Below, in pieces: positions 1 through 12,612 of a stretch of 64,000 nt of DNA. A program made the translations under genes and the position numbers. Origin of the DNA: Tubulanus polymorphus (Eukaryota; Nemertea; Palaeonemertea; Tubulaniformes; Tubulanidae); assembly GCF_964204645.1 (NCBI RefSeq), contig NC_134032.1, forward strand, positions 7,435,175 to 7,499,174, read 5' to 3'. Each line of letters begins with the position of its first letter. Position 1 is the first letter of the stretch. Under the pieces are notes generated by a model, which was not told the origin of the DNA, ran no database searches, and was given only the letters and a program-made list of their open reading frames with translations.

Positions 1-1903
1 AAACTGATAATAAAACACGTTTAAATTCTTAAGATAATTCTCTGTATTTCTATGAATTTTGAATGTTAATGTTTTCCGATTGGCTTTCTTTCGGATTGCC
101 CTTTTAATCATATGATAAACTCTATTTTGGGGGTGCACCCTCCCTGAATCAGACTCAGATCCGCCCCGGCCTTCTACACAATCAGGGGTGGATCCAGGGG
201 CAGACTTTGACAGCAGCACAAAGAAATAAAAAGGGCATATATACCGGTATAAGTATATACCGAAAAGGCAAGTAAAGTATCCACGCAGCAATTTCTGTGC
301 GTTTTCATACAATTCCTATGCACTTGAGAGACATTTAAGAATGTATAAGCTAAATCTTGCGGATACGGACTGCCTGTCTTATTATTTGCGGGTGAAAAAG
401 TGCTCTGAAAAACATTGCCATCGTATACTTTCAAAAGGGACGGAAAGCTGCAGATTTATGTGACTCAAAATGTCTTTCCTTTCCGAAAGCGTCTATTCGA
501 GCAATTGGATTTTGCAAGACTGGATTCACGGAGACATCGTTTCGCAATCTCAAGGGCCAATCTAGGGAAATTGGAGGGTGAGGGTACAAAGGGATAGGGA
601 GAATCGTACTAACGAGGTTCATTGAATGCACGTGTTACCAAAAGCGACCATCAGTCACTAAATGGATACATTGAAAAGTCTTAACATTTTTTTTACTACT
701 TGTTTTATCGAAGGTTCAGGCTAGCGACTGCAGACATGTCAAAAACAACTATTCGTGATGCTAGCGGCCGGCGCCGAGAGGTCGCCGCGAATTTGAATTC
801 AAGCGGAAAGTTTTAAACTCAACATCTGTTACGCCACCCACCCGCCCGGCCAGACGCGTAAACTATGTGTCTGAGAGTTTAAAAAAATATGTGGCCATTA
901 TCTCCAGGTCGAAAGAGGCAAAAAGCAACGGCAAAAGTCGAACGACCCGTGAAATGAGTCCGAACAAACAAACAATTATATGTATACATGTATACATGAA
1001 AACATCGAATACGAGGTTCATTGCTCGAAAAATAAGGAAGATATGACACAGCTGTATACGGCTCAAATTTGAATTGAAATCGTGGTGAAACGCTCTGAGT
1101 CCTTGTTGTAGAGACAATGTAAAATCCCACATTGAAGAATAAAAAGAGTCTGAAATGTTTCCTTGAGCTAGTAGTTTTTAAAATGTTTCGACTATATACA
1201 TCATGATAGTCATCTTCAGGAATACTGATGTTGTCTCCATCCTGACCATTGTGACCATTGATGAAACACACTGTGTTGTAAAGATAATTGATCCCACACT
1301 AAGAATAATTAGTCTGCAATGTTTTCTTTGAACTAGTCGTTTATTTGACGTTCCTACTATATCCTAATGATGTAATGGAATAGTAAGTTGTCTAGACTGT
1401 ACATAGCTATAGTATATTCTTGAATACGATTATTAGTTCATTTTTCAATTTTTGAACTCTTGAGCCAAATCTAAGAAAATTGCTTAACAGTGAGACTGGA
1501 TCCAGAGAAATACTTTTTTAAAGTTCAAGTTGATTTATTTCAACGACGGTCTATAGTAGCCTAGAATATGTTTTACCGTAGCGGTTTTTTAAGCTGGTCA
1601 ATATTCGGTTTAAAGCCGCGATACGGCGACGAAATTTATTCATTTGTCCTTTCACCTCTGGGAGCCATAGCGGTGTAATTTTTATTGCGCGCAATGATAT
1701 AGCAGCCGACACGACAGCAAATTACCGGAGGATTGATTTATTGCTATGGACTACTTTACCGAAATGAGAACAGCACGTACGTAACTGGTGTGTGAGTCCT
1801 CAGGGATTCCGTGTCTTCAAAAAAAACCATTGCTTTGTCGACTTTTTAATAGTAGAAGGGCCTACTTAATAACATCATTATTCGAGTTCTTCCATATTAA
1901 CTA
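1..1903. other. Noncoding flank left of the CACTA element
   Basis: No convincing gene is visible; the short open frames here lack splice context and protein-like composition. Positions about 150-205 hold two facing copies of a GGGGTGGATCCAGG-like motif, which resembles the ends of the MITE at 39257-40017 and probably marks remnants of that family. Around 1129-1281 there is a Penelope-like signature, listed separately. The rest is AT-rich unique-looking sequence. Confidence 0.6.
1129..1281 (-). repeat. Dispersed repeat with CTGAAGATGA...GTCGAAAC signature (Penelope-like terminal sequence?)
   Basis: On the minus strand the segment reads CTGAAGATGA, a short stem, then AGTCGAAAC and AACTACTAGCTCAAGGAAAC. 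The same arrangement recurs at about 21815-21905 and 23040-23130. Penelope-like retroelements are known to carry hammerhead-type motifs and a similar CTGAAGA...GAAAC signature near their ends. Assignment to that group is inference; what is seen is a three-copy dispersed repeat. Confidence 0.4.
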
Positions 1904-2350
1904 CACTGTAAAAAAAGATACGGTGCTTATCGTTTATTAACACCCCTTTTTCCATTAAAATCGCAATAAAACGTTAAAATTAGCCAAATTTCGCAATTTT
2001 ACGTTATTTTACCAGTAATTTCTGTTAAACACAGTAAAACAGGTAGCCGTTTTTTTACGGAAGACATGAAAACGACGATAAAACTCATTTTCACGGTTGA
2101 CCAAGCGTAGCAGTGCGGTGCACAGCGATATTAGATGGGTGGTCGACGTTTCGATACGGCAACATTTTTTCTGGGACGGCAAAATCAATTTTTTTGCGAC
2201 AGGTAGACGTTTGGCTGAGGCGTGCACCGTTAAAATACCGTCAGTGTGAAATATATAACGATGTGCGGACGTGTCATTACTGATCTTAACATCACAAAAC
2301 GGAGAATGCCGTTTTTCGTAGGCAGCCGGTCGTATTTTTTCGTTTTTTTC
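1904..2350. repeat. Left terminal and subterminal region of the CACTA element
   Basis: It begins CACTGTAAAAAAA and contains many short ACGG, CCGT and ACGGC/GCCGT motifs in both orientations, for example a CCGTTTTTTTACGG inverted pair near 2049. In CACTA elements such subterminal repeats bind the element-encoded protein. The first coding exon starts about 40 bp after the cluster, so it probably also contains the promoter. Confidence 0.7.
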
Positions 2351-2388
2351 CGCATTTTACTGTCGTCAACAGGCGTGTTCGATGCAAG

Positions 2389-5300
2389 ATGGCGGAACTG
2401 CAAACCGGTTCGACTTTACAGGTAAGCAATTTTTTAATTTCTATAACCTCTCACTGCAAGCATCATCAATCAAAAGTAGCGATAACTTTTCTCCAGGTCT
2501 CGTGTGTCCGGAGGGAGGTTTCCGGTATCAAATTCCCGTTTGATTATATGAATATTTCCGGAAAAGGGCCTAAAATAAATGTCATGTCACCTCGGACAAC
2601 TGTAGTAGTGTAACTAGTGTAAACTGTGTCATGGACCTGCCAACCGTACTTTTTCACCGTATTTTCATATGGCTGTGGGCTTTTGTGTAGGCCTATGGAC
2701 TCTCTCTATTTAGTACGGTCTTGAATAGAATTCTGGGTGGTGATAAAATAATTGACTAGACAGTAGCAATAGGCAACTAGTGATCGATAGAGAATCTGCA
2801 TGCTGTATTGTAACACAAGGAGCTGCTCTAACGCGCGCTTATTTCAATTTAATTCAAAAGTAACAGAATCTTGAAACTACGATTGATAATATCTTTATGA
2901 TTCATAAATTGTAATAAGGGCCTAGCCCTATGAATTAATAAGGCGATTAGATTTAGACTTAAAAAGACGCTATTTATTGAAGAGTTTATTCAGAATCTTG
3001 AATTGATACATGTAGTTTTAATTGGTAACACGTGTTGGAGCACGTTTTTGATTTCGTTTTGATATATTACATCACCGGCCTTGCGATTCTGGAAAATAAC
3101 AGAAAAATAATCATGATATTGAAGAAATTGCTTGAATTATTAGATACTGATCAGATTTAATACTGATTAGATACTGTAAAAGAAATGTAATTTATTTCTA
3201 ATTTAGTAGGCCTATAATAATATATTAATATTAATAATTGTGATAGCATTAATTCTTACAATGTTTTAGGCCTATAGGCCTAGTCATTTATTTGGTTAGA
3301 AATTCTATTTTCGACCGGAACTGGAAGTTATTTTTCGTGTCGAGTTACTATTAAAAAATACTGACAAACTCAAAAACTGACGACATTTTTCTGGGGTTGG
3401 CAGGTCTGGATGATGTGTGTCAGTCAGTGTGTGGTCAATATAGGCTAGGCCTAATCAATGAGGATGAGTTCTTTATAATAAAGTGAACCAAGCCCGTGCC
3501 TAGAGCCTATTAAAGACCATGCCAGATTCATGTGTTCTAATGTAATATTATTAGGAAGATCCCACACCATTTTGATATAGTTTCGCATTCAAGTAAAAAT
3601 ATAGGATAGGACTAAGAGCATTGGTAAATTCTTGAGTCATGCTGTGATTAAATCTAAGGTCTGGGTTTATTTGTAGGAACTATATAAATGCCTTGTATGT
3701 CAGGCACAGTCAACATCAGTGAAATCGTATTGTCGTCATTACAGAGAGCATAAAAATCTACCAAATTTTCCAAACATACCTTGCCCACATTGTAATGTCT
3801 TATCACCTTCCTATGATGCACTACGTAAGCATATAAATAGGAATCATGATGCTAAAAAAAAAGATGGAGGCCTCAGAAGACCATCATGTCTTGCTGAGTT
3901 CAAATGTTCAGTGTCTCTATGCAATAAAGTATTTATGTCTTTGAGTAGTCTAATCGCGCACCTAAAGGTACATATTGGAGTGGGTCATGAAATATCGTGT
4001 CCGTTTAAGGATTGTAGCTATAAATATGATGTAAAGTCTTCATTTTCAAGCCATCTTTCACGGCAGCATAGGGAGGATTGGTTTCGCGATAATATAAAGG
4101 CTGAAATTGCAGTACCGTTAGTTCTGGAGAAAAATGATTCTCAGACCGATTCAGTCAGTGATTCCATTGAAACTGCAGAAGCAGCAGGAGACATTTCAGA
4201 TTTACACCTGGATGAAACTCTAACCAATAGTTCTACTGATGTCAGGCAACTTGAAATGAGCTTAGCTCTTTTGTATCTGAAATTACAGTCTAAGCTTTTA
4301 GTACCAACTTCTACTGTACAAATAATAGTTGAAGAATTTGCCAATGTTTTCCACCTTGAACAAAAGTATGTAAGTGGAGTATTGTGGCATAAGTTGAAAA
4401 GTCTTGAAATAACAGATGATGTCGCACAGAAAGTTATTGATGAACTGGCTCAACAAAATGAATTCTCTCAAATTCTAGACATGAAGAACGGTCCATTTCG
4501 TTCGGAGCATTGTAGAAAAAAGTTTTATGGAAAGAATTTTAATGTAATTCCACCAGAGAAAATAGTTCTTGGTGGTAATGACCAATTTATGTATTATGTA
4601 CCCATTGCTAGAAGCATTGAAGGCTTTTTCAGTGACTCAGCAGTTGTCAACCAATTTAATTGTCCATGCCCATCTAATCTTGATAAAATGGTTGATATCC
4701 ATGACGGGTTGGCTTTTAGACAAAATCAATTTTTCAATGCTTCTCATGAAAAATGCTTGGAAATTATATTATATCAGGATGAAATGGAAATTGTTAATCC
4801 CCTAGGAAGTGCCAAAACCAGGCACAAAGTATTGGCCTGCTATTTCACTTTGGGTAATATCTTTCCATGGCACCGGTCTAAAATTGATAGTATACAATTG
4901 TGCTTCTTGTGTAAAAGTAGTACTGTAAAGCAACTTGGCATTAAAAAAGTCTTTGAAAGATTGGTTCAAGACATAAAATCTATTGAAAGTAATGGTATTG
5001 AAATTCAATCTTTAGGAAAAACTATTAAAGGATCGGTACTTTGTGTTTTAGGGGACAATTTAGGATCCAACGGTATTGGGGGTTTCACAGAAAATTTTTC
5101 AACCTCTGCATTTTGGTGCAGATACTGTCTTCATTCAAACATAGAACAAAAAAACAAGGACATATGGCCTAAAATCATCCGTGATGTAAAATGTTATAAG
5201 GACTCCGTAGAAAAAGTAAATACTGAAAATTCTATACATAATGGGGTCAAGGAAAATTCTGTCTTGAATCAGATGAAGTATTTTCATGTTCAGCAGCCAG

Positions 5301-6364
5301 GTTTACCCCCCTGCCTAGCACATGACGTTTTTGAGGGTATACTGAAAATTGATCTTGGCCTTATATTAAATGATTTTATTAAGAAAAAGTGGTTCACAGC
5401 ATCTAATGTTGTTGATAGATTTAGAAAATTCAAATTAGCAGGGTCTGATGTCCTAGATAGGCCATGTTTGAGTGTTGACAAAAAAAAGAAGAAATCAGTT
5501 AAAGTAAGTGGGAGTGCCGTTCAGAATTGGAACCTACTTCGTTTGATTCCGGTGGTTTTAGAAGATGAAATTCTGAATACATCAGATGAAGTATGGCGAT
5601 TGTTTATTATGTTAAAGCAGGTAGTTGAGTATATATGTTCTCCATGTGTCACCATGGAAATGTTAGCGATGATGGAAACTTTGATTGAACAGTATATTCA
5701 ATTGAGGATTGATGTATTCCCAAATTCTAATTTACGTCCTAAGCACCATTTTATCCTACACTATCCATTGATGACATTGTATTTTGGCCCTTTAATTAGA
5801 CTCTGGACTTTACGCATGGAAAGCAAACATACATACTTCAAGCAAATTGTCAGACGAACTCAAAACTTTAAAAACGTCTTATTTTCACTTTCTGAAAAAC
5901 ATCAGTATCTTCAGGCATACTATTCTATTGGTAGTCTCTTTTCTCCAAACTTGACTTATGTTGAAGGTTTCAAATTTGTTGACAGTATTTATAGTGCTGA
6001 GATTTCTAAGTCTGTACGAGATGTCATACCTTATTCCAAACAGTGTTTAGTGACTAAAGAAATTAATTTCAAAAGTGTTATATATAAATTGGACAGTGAC
6101 ATGCATGTAGCTATCTCAAGTAGTGAAAGTGAGACAGTGTTTGGAAGAATTATTCTACTGCTTGTTTCCGATGAGGAACCATTCTGCGTCGTGGACCTGG
6201 AGAATGCTATATACTCTGAAGCATACGGTGTATTCGAGCTCCAATTGAAACAGGAAAAACTGTGTTTAAAACTGTCAGAATTATGTGATTTTTATCCACT
6301 GCCATCTTACAAAATGTCCTCAAAAAATGTGGTTGTAATCAAACATGCATTGGTGATGCGTTAA
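2389..6364 (+). CDS. C2H2 zinc-finger Tnp2/CACTA-like transposase (two exons)
   Basis: Model: exon 1 2389-2421 (ATG GCG GAA..., donor GTAAGC), intron 2422-3676, exon 2 3677-6364, phase 0 on both sides, about 906 aa. The splice adds a Cys-x2-Cys/His-x3-His finger that an ORF starting at 3719 would cut. Three further C2H2 fingers follow (about residues 47-68, 87-115 and 119-142). The core has features of the Tnp2 superfamily RNase-H-like transposases: YQDEMEIVNPLG (Asp near 379), LGDNLGSNGIGGF (Asp near 471), a Cys pair WCRYC, and HDVFEGI (near 560). A later RMESKHTYFK segment may carry the acidic catalytic residue. It lies in a CACTA element with a companion gene 1.1 kb downstream on the same strand. 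A possible poly(A) signal AATAAA is near 6508. The exact superfamily (CACTA versus a relative) is inferred from the ends; the catalytic residues are proposed by pattern. Confidence 0.8.
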
Positions 6365-7484
6365 TAAGGTACATTGATGAGGCATTTGATGTTCTAATTT
6401 TATACAGTTTTGTTCAAGATTGTTCTGTGTTATTTAAAGGTCATTGGCAAATTAAAAAAATTTATTTTAGAATTCAAGAATTACTTCTAATAGATAGATT
6501 GAAGTAAATAAAATGCTTGCATTCTGCTTGAATAAAGCATTAAAAAAGATGGCATAACGGGTTTCGATCAGCATTGCTTCTCCTGCACAACTACAATGTG
6601 GTCTGTTGTAAACAGCAGTGATTCATGACGTCATTTGATTCGCTCAGCAGCACGGTTACAATGTTGAAAGCATAGCACTCTACTTTTAATCAACTGTATC
6701 ATCGCTTATGTAATATGTATTATTTATTGAATGGCATCATTGGATAGCTATATAAACTGAGAAGAACCTTCAGTGAATGTCATGGATTGTTATGCACTGC
6801 GTTATCTGTATGAGCCAAATTAAAAACACTAGTACTGAAGTGAACTGAATAAAAGCTGCCTCAACGTGTGTATAGCAGACAGTCTCTGCAGCAGTGCGAA
6901 TCAAATGAGTCAATGTGAACCACTCCACTCGGTACTTTAGTGAACTACACACAGTGAATACAATGTGCTCTTAATCTTCACATAGGCGCGTTAACAAAAT
7001 AATTTGGTAAAATTATGATTAGAAATGTTTAGCTAGGTTAACAGGATGGTATTAAACTGTGAAATAGAAATTTGAAAAATTAGTGTGCCAATGACCGTTA
7101 ATTAAGACTAGCTGGTTGGTACATTAGTACCGATTAGTGGGTCTGTTATTTGAATTAATCAGGATTTTCAAGAGTTTTTTATTTAAAGTGTTGCTTCACT
7201 ATTAGTTCTTTATTATCATTATTATTATTATTCTTTATTCGCGAATTGAATTACATTAGAAAATTACAGCAGGTGATAACAAGATAATATAAAGTTGATG
7301 GACACCTGACAACAGTGTCATTTGAATATTTGAACCGAACCAGATGAATGGTACCGATTTAATCCTCTCAAGCAAAGTTGAAATACGTAGAAATTAGGTT
7401 CCATATAATAAAATATAATGGGTAAACAATATATAAATAGGACTTTGTGTATGAAATTGTTACCGCAATACTTTTTACTTTTAG
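6365..7484. other. Intergenic or 5' region between the two CACTA genes
   Basis: AT-rich, with no supported gene. It should hold the 3' UTR of the transposase (AATAAA near 6508 and 6530) and the promoter or first noncoding exon of the companion gene. A CTTTTTACTTTTAG acceptor precedes the first coding exon recognised at 7485, so an untranslated or short coding upstream exon is expected but was not identified. Exon 1 of the transposase (phase 0) could also splice to 7485 in frame, so alternative splicing from a shared first exon is possible. Confidence 0.5.
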
Positions 7485-10400
7485 GTGCCAGTCGTTCAAA
7501 GCGAGATGATCTTAAATGATACACTTGATATCTCAGACTACTCTAGTATCGATGTAAGTAATTAATTTAATCGAATAAATACTCAGTATTTGTGGCGGAT
7601 CAAGTATAGGATCAAAATCATAAACGTGAAATGTTTAAATGAAATTGTACCTGTAGTTTTTATGTATACATTAATTATTCTAAAATCACTGACTCTAGGA
7701 TTTGGCATAAAGAATTTGTGTGCAAGGACAGGTCGCTAATTTGTATCATGTGTCTCTGCATAACACAAAAAATGTTAAGTTGTGGCTGCGAGTTCAGAAA
7801 CCGACAGTTTTATATATTTACAGCTTTTTAATGTTTTTTTTTCAGTCATTACTCAGTTCAGGTTCTCCGAGTTATTATGTCGTGAAATATAACACACGAA
7901 GATGTGGTATCAAGGGAGATTGTTACGATGAATTAATCACTAAAGGTAAGCGCGACTTAAATGTGGATTCATTATTCTTTTCATTTAATATGTACACATA
8001 AAATTTGGATTTTGCAACCCCCTTCCCCTTGTTCGCAAAATCGGCCGTTTTTATGCTTTGATCATTATAGCACGTAGTTTTAATCATATACAAGAAATCT
8101 CATTCAACTCACTCAACTGACCTAATGGGACTATGATTTGTCTGAATTAGGCACTTAATTTAGTATTACATAGATGGAAAGATGTGTTTGTCCGAGTCGA
8201 ATAAATACCGGAAGTACATGTCCGATTTAGGGTTTACTTTTTTTTCTAGTATCGCTCAAATTCAACATTGATCCGAATGATTTCAAGATCACCCTAAAGG
8301 ATGGTGTGGAATTAGACGATGACATTTTCGATGTGGTGCCAAAGGGTACAGAAATGACTTTAGTTCCTGAAGTGAAAGGTGATTATAATAGGCATGTATT
8401 TGTACCCAATTCTGGGATTAGTACATGTAGTAGATGATACATTTTTGTTTCAGTTCTCACCTCTCTGGACAACACGACACCAACATCAATGCTGGAAAAC
8501 TCAACATATTCTCAACTAGATGAACCGTCAGCGAAGCTACTACTCCGAGAATCAACACCAGCACAGCGATTTGAGATACCTTTTAGTAAAATACCGCCAT
8601 CAATTCTCCAAAAATTAAATGGTGGTACAAGGCTTGATGAATCTAATCGATCATTACTATTGAAACTTATGTATGCAGAACTTAAAAGTTTCTGTGATAA
8701 GCCAGGAAATGCTGAATTTAAGCAAATTGCTGATGCGCTTACAAAGACCTTCCCAAAAGCATTCGAGTGTAGATTGCTCGATCAGGTTATAAACAATGGT
8801 TTCACTGCAATTTTCAAACGATTAGCATCATTCCGCGATCAAGAAACGCGCGAGAAGAAACGTAAAAGTGCCGTAGAGTTTGAAAACATTTCTGTGAAAA
8901 AGGCTAAATCCGACAATCCCACCATGAAGAAGCTTCAAGAACTTTTTCAAAGTGGACAAAAGCAGTCTGCTGAAATTGAACAGCTGCTCGAATCATTATA
9001 TGATAGTATTAGAATTGAAGCTCACACTAAACATGACATTAAATGTCTCATTGAGAGGTGGCCTCATGTCTTTAAGGAAATAGTTTATTTTGTACGTCTT
9101 TGCGAATGCTCTATCAATTTCGACCTAAAGGACTTTTCAACCCATGTTTCCACAAGGTTGGAGTTGCTGCGTACTTTTCTAGACAAGAAAAAGACCTTTG
9201 GCGGAAGAAAAACTACTGACGTGCATTTGCAATGTTTTGAAATGCTAACAACATTCTTCAAAGAGGACCGCAGTATTATTGAAATGAACCGAGATGATTC
9301 GTTTGAGGATGATCTCCCCTCGTCACCAACTATAAACATTTTCTGTAAGTATGCCGTCATATTTCAGGGCCCAAAATTGGATTTCAGTTCCACAGTTCCG
9401 AGTTAAGATTTGACTCCGAGTTAAAACATTGAAAATGAAGTATCCAGGACCCAGTTCCACAGTTCCGAGTTAGGATTTGACTCCGAGTTAAAACATTGAA
9501 AATGAACTAATTTTAACTCGGAGTTAACTATAACTCACAACTGTGGAACCGAGTCCTGGATAAAAATGCGGGATACTAGCTATTCAAAATATGGCATGGA
9601 ATTCACAACAAATTTATTTCCTTTTATGACGCGTTGTTGGCATGATATCTGTGCCATAGATATACTGTCAAAATTAAACTTGATATCTAACTTCAGACAT
9701 GTCAAAACACATCTAGTTATATAAGAAGAGCAAAATATCAATAATTGCTACGCTGTTGAAGATATCTAGATCTGATGTCTTTGTTGTGTGAATAATTTTG
9801 TCACATTTTCCATGAGCTTTAATCACAAATTATGAATAGTCTTTCACAGAACAATGTTTCAACTGAACATGGACGTATAAACTAGATATAAATTTCTAGT
9901 TTATACGTAAATGATCTGAATTACTTTTACTGTTTTAGCCGACTTGGGACTTAAGTCCCAGTGAGCTATTGTGTTCACATTTCATTTGTCAGTTTGTCTG
10001 TCTGTAAACGGAATCCAGTTGAAATCTTTTTGATTAACTGTTAAGCATTTAAAATTCCTTCCCAAATGGGCATGGTGTCTCGGACCTCTAGTTACCGCGG
10101 TGAGTGCCATTCAGCAAGGAGCTAATGTGGATGATGTAACTTTCTCAAGGACATCACAGCACAACCGCGGTTCGAACCCATGACCTTGCATTCCACAAAG
10201 CCGTACGCTCTAACTACTGGGCGATGCTGTTCATAAAACCATTTAATTGTATGCAGCTTAAAAATAATTCGATTTCAAATTGATTTTGACTGACTGGATA
10301 CTGCTGTATTATCAAATACATTCACAATATTACTTTCTTTTCAGCTGCTGTGAATGGTGAGGACCAATATATTATTACTGTGGACAAACTGATCATGTTT

Positions 10401-10601
10401 AAAGTCACTTCACAGATGGATGCACTGAAACTACTGTTTTGTTCTTATTTTGTCTTCAACATTAAATACCCAAGTGCAGTAGGCAATACCATGGAATTTT
10501 TCCAGCGCTACATAGTGTGTTACAACCCTCCAGGGAGAATTCGACCTAAAGTAGCGAAACTAGCTGATAGTTTGGCCAAGTATCACTTTAGTCAGCTATA
10601 A
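7485..10601 (+). CDS. CACTA companion gene, five exons (ubiquitin-like N-terminus, SAMD3-like C-terminus)
   Basis: Exons: 7485-7553, 7846-7945, 8250-8378, 8454-9344, 10345-10601. Every junction has GT-AG with agreeing phase (0, 1, 1, 1), giving about 481 codons; the first Met codon inside exon 1 is at 7506. Exons 2-3 encode a small fold with the pattern YYVVKYNTRR...FKITLKDGVELDDDIFDVV, resembling ubiquitin-like CIDE-N/PB1-type domains. The long fourth exon is helical and charged with a KKRKS basic patch. The last exon (KLLFCSYFVFNIKYPSAVGN) resembles the C-terminal region of invertebrate and fish SAMD3-like proteins. Its position inside the CACTA ends suggests a second transposition protein, analogous in layout to plant two-gene CACTA elements. 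Domain names come from recall of family patterns and are moderate to weak; the gene structure is strong. Confidence 0.75.
9365..9560. repeat. Tandem/inverted copies of a dispersed CAGTTCCACAGTTCCGAGTTA repeat in intron 4
   Basis: Two direct copies of TTCCACAGTTCCGAGTTA...GACTCCGAGTTAAAACATT (about 9386 and 9451) are followed by an inverted partner AACTCGGAGTTAACTATAACT...CTGTGGAACCGAG. The same units recur at about 30250-30450, 33750-34300, 37020-37130 and 38860-38970. This is a mobile or expanding repeat family that entered the companion gene's intron. Confidence 0.65.
9938..10235 (-). mobile_element. tRNA-derived SINE in intron 4 of the companion gene
   Basis: On the minus strand a tRNA-like head is visible: GCCCAGTAGTTAGAGCG (box A region, about 10206-10222) and GGGTTCGAACC (perfect box B, 10169-10179), spaced as in a tRNA. 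A tRNA-unrelated body follows toward lower coordinates, including TAGAGGTCCGAGACACC and GGGACTTAAGTCCC. Outer limits are approximate. It is not scored as a tRNA gene because no acceptor stem closes. Confidence 0.6.
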
Positions 10602-12438
10602 ATGCTAACATCCAAGTATTATTTGAACTGAAAGAGAATCTTGTGTATTGAGCAATCAAGTGCATTTGTTTTTGTATAATGTTTCAGAAAATATTTTCTT
10701 TTTTTAATATATTTGAATTTGGTGAAAACTCTTTTCTAACATTAAATTTATTGGTATTCATCGCCACTTTCAGCACAATCATAAAAAATGTCATTTCATT
10801 AATAAAACAAATTCTGGTAGTGATGGAGAATGCTATTTAATTAAAAAAAGAAAAAAAGCATTATTTACTTAAATGTGAATGATTTTGCAATCAGTGCAAA
10901 ACTAGTTTAAGTTACAAAAAATCCCACAGGAGAACGAACAGTTTTGGAAATTTTATCAAGTAATCTTAATCATTTCGGCTAACCTTTTAGCCCACTGGAT
11001 CAGATCTGGCCCATGATTTTCAATTTGTGTGAAAAAAATTTAATAAAGGGCCACTGCCACAGAAGCAGGTTTCATGAAAAAAAGCAACTCATCACCAAAT
11101 ATCAAAGATTAGATATTATATTTTGTATTGCTTTAATACAGTAACTCTATAGACGAGTGTTCGGTAGCGTGTTATACGTGTAGTTGTTGTGAGAGAAATA
11201 TTTCACTATAGACTGAAATGAGAAATCTTTTAGTCACTTAAACATACTCGAATGTGAAAACAGGATTTATTTGACATGATTATGTACATGAAGTACATGT
11301 TTATACAGAAATTTGTGGTACAGTGTATACCATAATGTTTTTCTTTTAATTAACTCGGCGCCTAAATCGCACATTCGGGGAATCATATTTTTGTCTGGGT
11401 TAGTGGTTTCAGAAAAGGAAATACTGGAGATAATTGTAATTATACATGTTATATGTATTAATTCTTCATCTTATTATTTTTAAATCTTTGCTTGTAATTT
11501 TGTCGCGCATTTTTAAATTCTGTGTAATTCTAAACAGGGTAAAGCCCACTCTCCAATTTTAATTTGTATTGAAGTTATATTTTTAACTCGTTGAAATATA
11601 AACATAAAGCGTATTTTACTACTGTATTATGTATTATATGTATGCATGGATTCCCGAATTTCTAAACCCCTTCCCCGCACAAATTTAAGCATTAGGCTAA
11701 CAAAAATTGATACCTCGTTTCTTATTGCTGATATTAAAAGGTGACCAGGCCGGCCGCCTTTTCGAAATCATGATATCAGGCTAACAATAACAGACCCAGC
11801 AGTTGTAGAAATGAACTGATTAAAAATTTGATTGCAGTTTACAAAATGACCCGGCCGATTAGGAGAAACAAGGTATCATTTTTAAGCCTTATGATAGGAG
11901 AATTGGCATTGGAAATTTGCCCCTTAAAGGAGTCTCAATTCAGGCATCCTGTCGGGGGTTTCAATTTGTGTCCTTTTTTCTTCTGTTACTGTATCCTGGA
12001 GGTTTTTATGTTGGAGGTGCCTTTTACTGTCGATTCGAAGGGTCTGTGGGGTGTGATCTCCAGAATGGGTCAAAAGGTCAGCTAAGGAGGACGGTGGCAT
12101 GTCGGATCAGCCAGGCGATTCTGCCGTTTCTGGACGGTGCTCGATCGTTATTTCACGTTGGATGGAGGTCATTTTAATGGTAATCTCGCCGTATTTTAAC
12201 GGCCCAGTAACGTATTTAAACGCAGCGGCTGCCTCCGGTATACGGGCGCTCATCAGCTCCTGACGGTAATTCAGACAGGGAAATACGGCGTACAGCCATT
12301 TCGGAACGGCGGGTTTGTGTTTTTACATAACGTGAAAAAACGGCATCATTTTTATTACCATCAAATGACGGAATCTCTATGTGTCCCAATTGCTGCCGAC
12401 GGAATTACCGTTTTTAAACGGAATTATTTTTTACAGTG
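10602..12438. other. 3' noncoding part and right subterminal region of the CACTA element
   Basis: Short ORFs near 11828-12177 overlap in two frames and show no domain; they are not called. About 12180-12438 is rich in ACGG/CCGT motifs, several as facing pairs (for example ACGGAATTACCGT near 12399), mirroring the left end. The last bases ATTATTTTTTACAGTG form the right terminus. AATAAA-type signals near 10801 could end the companion transcript. Confidence 0.6.
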
Positions 12439-12575
12439 TATGGTATTGTTATCGTGAAATACCCCCTGGTCTGGACTTAGATCTTAGAAATATTGATTGT
12501 TTGTTCTTGCTTTACGTCGTTCGGATCCTGGTTTCCCAAGACTAATTATACTGATTCATTCATTTAACTTCAGAG

Positions 12576-12612
<37 letters not shown>
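12576..12612. repeat. (TTGA)n microsatellite
   Basis: About nine uninterrupted GATT/TTGA units. Confidence 0.95.

Larger units (their letters stand above)
1904..12438 (+). mobile_element. Two-gene CACTA (EnSpm/CMC-type) DNA transposon
   Basis: The left end reads CACTGTAAAAAAAGATACGG and the right end, reverse complemented, reads CACTGTAAAAAATAATTCCG, so the element has short imperfect terminal inverted repeats starting CACTG. It is flanked on both sides by TA, compatible with a 2-bp target duplication. The 250-450 bp inside each end are crowded with short ACGG/CCGT motifs in both orientations, as expected of CACTA subterminal transposase-binding regions. Two spliced genes on the plus strand lie inside: a zinc-finger Tnp2-like transposase and a companion protein. 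Length is 10,535 bp. Both reading frames appear open over all exons, so the copy may be young or still active. The TSD is too short to be conclusive. Confidence 0.85.

Noticed and set aside
10165-10230. Functional tRNA gene on the minus strand
   Set aside because: Box A- and box B-like motifs are present, but no closing acceptor stem is seen and a long unrelated body follows; this fits a SINE.
11828-12177. Two overlapping plus-strand ORFs in the CACTA 3' region
   Set aside because: No domain, no splice context, and they overlap in two frames within the subterminal repeat region.
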